A stretch of DNA of 64,000 nucleotides from Tremella fuciformis (taxonomy: Eukaryota; Basidiomycota; Tremellomycetes; Tremellales; Tremellaceae), in contig CP136490.1 in NCBI GenBank assembly GCA_032768795.1, positions 2,294,001 through 2,358,000 on the forward strand, written 5' to 3'. Positions 62,725 to 64,000 of the stretch are shown here, in pieces. Positions within the stretch are counted from its first letter, which is position 1. Each line of letters begins with the position of its first letter. Below the pieces are notes generated by a model. The model was given only the letters and a program-made list of their open reading frames with translations, was not told the origin of the DNA and made no database searches. A program made the position numbers and the translations under genes.

Positions 62725-63547
62725 TCAGCCCCGGAACCGCTTCCCTGCCTCGATAAAGGTCATTCCCTCGCTGATGGCCTCCTGCATCTTGGCATCTGCC
62801 GCCTTCTGGCGGTGAGCGAGGTCGGCGACTTTGTCCACCAGGTCGGGGGGAATGATGACGACCCCATCGAGATCCGCCACGATGTAGTCTCCAGGGTTGG
62901 CCGTAACTTCCTGCAGGTCCGTCTTGATGTGAAGGGGAACATCGACCCCGATTACCTTTGCGACATCGTAAAACGCCGTCGTACTAACGTCCCTGGCGAA
63001 AACCTGGCATGAGCGACGGTTCATCTGCTTCTCGATAGCCGAGACGACTCACTGGCATACCCAGCGCTCGGTGCTCGTTGAGGTCCCGTATACGTCCATT
63101 GACTACGGTCCCCACGGCCCCGCTGGCCTTTGCCCGCGCAGACATGAGTCCCCCATAGACCGCATTGGGCACATTCGGCGGCGAGGAGATAAAGACCACA
63201 GAGCCGCTGGGCACACTGTCAATCTAGAATCTCAGTACATGTACACGCGACTTGCTCTGCTCCTGGCTCACATAGTGATTGGCGAGTTTGGGTGCAGGAT
63301 CGTCGAGGAGGGCATATTGGACCGTGTACGCCCTCCCGACGATCTTCGTATCTCCTTCTTGTCGTCTGGGAGACCACATTGTCGGACCTGCCAAGAATCC
63401 GCCAAAGCGCACACCGAGCTTGAGCAGCGCATCGGAGCAGTCGCAACTGCAGTAGGGCTCAGCTCTTCCTCCTCCCAAGACACGCTGTTCTCACCTGCTG
63501 AAGGGCTGTAAGCGAGCGATGCCGGCGTCTGTTTCTGTCGCGGTCAT
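62725..63547 (-). CDS. RraA-family protein (HMG/CHA aldolase, oxaloacetate decarboxylase type)
   Basis: About 240 residues. Start at 63547 (MTATETDAGIARLQPFS), intron, then CSDALLKLGVRFGGFLAGP. The metal/substrate site is present as SVPSGSVVFISSPPNVPNAVYGGLMSARAKASGAVGTVVNGRIRDLNE, where the usual GG..A..A and GxRD motifs occur (NGRIRD). It continues MPVFARDVSTTAF, GDYIVADLDGVVIIP and the C-terminal DLAHRQKAADAKMQE helix. The family includes 4-hydroxy-4-methyl-2-oxoglutarate / 4-carboxy-4-hydroxy-2-oxoadipate aldolases (pyruvate-forming, Mg2+-dependent) of gallate and protocatechuate 4,5-cleavage routes. Three introns. Convergent with the second class II aldolase. Confidence 0.86.
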
Positions 63548-63771
63548 GTTACAAGTCTTGGCAAACCTATCCCAGATTAGTCCCCCATTCGGACTGGGGC
63601 AGTTCTAGTAGTTAGTTAGGATCACACGGTCTGGCTTGGCATGACCCCGGATGAACTCTTCCGGCTTCTAATGCGATCCTTCCGGGGCTTGCATCCTTCA
63701 GGAGGATTGTTGCAGGGCATAGACGGACGAGACACGGCGGGGCGGCTGCAAGCAGGTTGCATACTGATAAA

Positions 63772-64000
63772 CTACGCGTTAAATACACTCTGCCACGACT
63801 GCTCTATGGGCCAGACTGGCTCCGTGTTGAGAGCGTAGGCGCCCATGTCGAACGTATCAAGTCGACCCAAGTCAAGTCCCTCCGTCAACCAGCCATCAAG
63901 GTCGAACGGCTCCGTGACTTGATGGATATCGGTCGCCACACGCTGGTTGGTGTCTAATGAGAAGGCATTCGTGACAGCCTCGGAAGGATCCTCTTCCAGT
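63772..64000 (-). CDS. C-terminus of a probable fungal transcription factor, partial
   Basis: The last 75 codons of a minus-strand gene entering from the right edge; stop TAG at 63772-63774. The frame is open to the edge: EEDPSEAVTNAFSLDTNQRV, FDLDGWLTEGLDLGRLDTFD, MGAYALNTEPVWPIEQSWQ, ending SVFNA. Acidic residues mixed with Phe/Trp/Leu are typical of the activation tail of Zn2Cys6 regulators; the DNA-binding part is outside the window, so the assignment is inference. Confidence 0.5.
   Translation of the reverse strand, partial: LEEDPSEAVTNAFSLDTNQRVATDIHQVTEPFDLDGWLTEGLDLGRLDTFDMGAYALNTEPVWPIEQSWQSVFNA

Noticed and set aside
1..64000. tRNA, rRNA, CRISPR arrays or bacterial-type operons
   Set aside because: None seen; the window is intron-rich fungal nuclear DNA and no cloverleaf or spaced direct repeats were recognised by eye.

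Overview
This window is nuclear DNA of a basidiomycete fungus, most likely a tremellomycete-type yeast. Nearly every gene is cut by short introns (about 40-65 nt) with GTRNGN donors, CTGAC/CTGAT-like branch points close to the acceptor and YAG ends. There are no operons or Shine-Dalgarno sites, and the proteins are fungal (Zn2Cys6 regulators, MFS transporters, GH88, tannase, a chromovirus, a Helitron). Species cannot be named from sequence alone.

Left part (1-11.1 kb, continued at 19.4-19.7 kb): a secreted type-B carboxylesterase running off the left edge, then a likely sugar-acid catabolic cluster. It holds a DHDPS/KDG-type aldolase, a GH88 unsaturated uronyl hydrolase, an allantoate-permease-family MFS transporter, a Zn2Cys6 regulator and a fumarylacetoacetase-family (FAH) hydrolase. 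The FAH gene is split by an 8.3-kb Helitron (11093-19419) sitting exactly at the 3' splice site of its first intron. The Helitron encodes a Rep-Pif1 protein on the minus strand. On the plus strand it carries two cargo genes: a TET/JBP-like 2OG-Fe(II) dioxygenase and an acidic/coiled-coil protein.

Middle part (20-49.6 kb): a small unknown protein, two further Zn2Cys6 regulators, a DUF3500 protein, a FAD monooxygenase, a DHA1-like MFS pump, tannase, a sugar porter divergent from an intronless GH32 beta-fructofuranosidase, then an extended SDR reductase, a zinc alcohol dehydrogenase, an aldo-keto reductase, a second sugar/polyol porter, a classical SDR and an Ato/GPR1-family acetate transporter. 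This is a peripheral-metabolism region for uptake and conversion of plant-derived sugars and aromatics.

Right part (50.3-64 kb): a second secreted carboxylesterase is interrupted in its coding sequence by a 7419-bp Ty3/gypsy chromovirus (50669-58087) with LTRs that look identical and a 5-bp target duplication (ACCAC). The element has gag and pol with a C-terminal chromodomain, a self-priming PBS of Tf1/sushi type, and a spliced four-exon gene (509 codons) on the opposite strand between pol and the 3' LTR. Two class II aldolases, an RraA-family aldolase/decarboxylase and the C-terminus of a probable regulator complete the window.

The strongest unexplained signals are the TET/JBP-like enzyme carried by a Helitron, the Helitron landing at a splice acceptor that its own terminal CTAG restores, and the spliced antisense gene inside the chromovirus.
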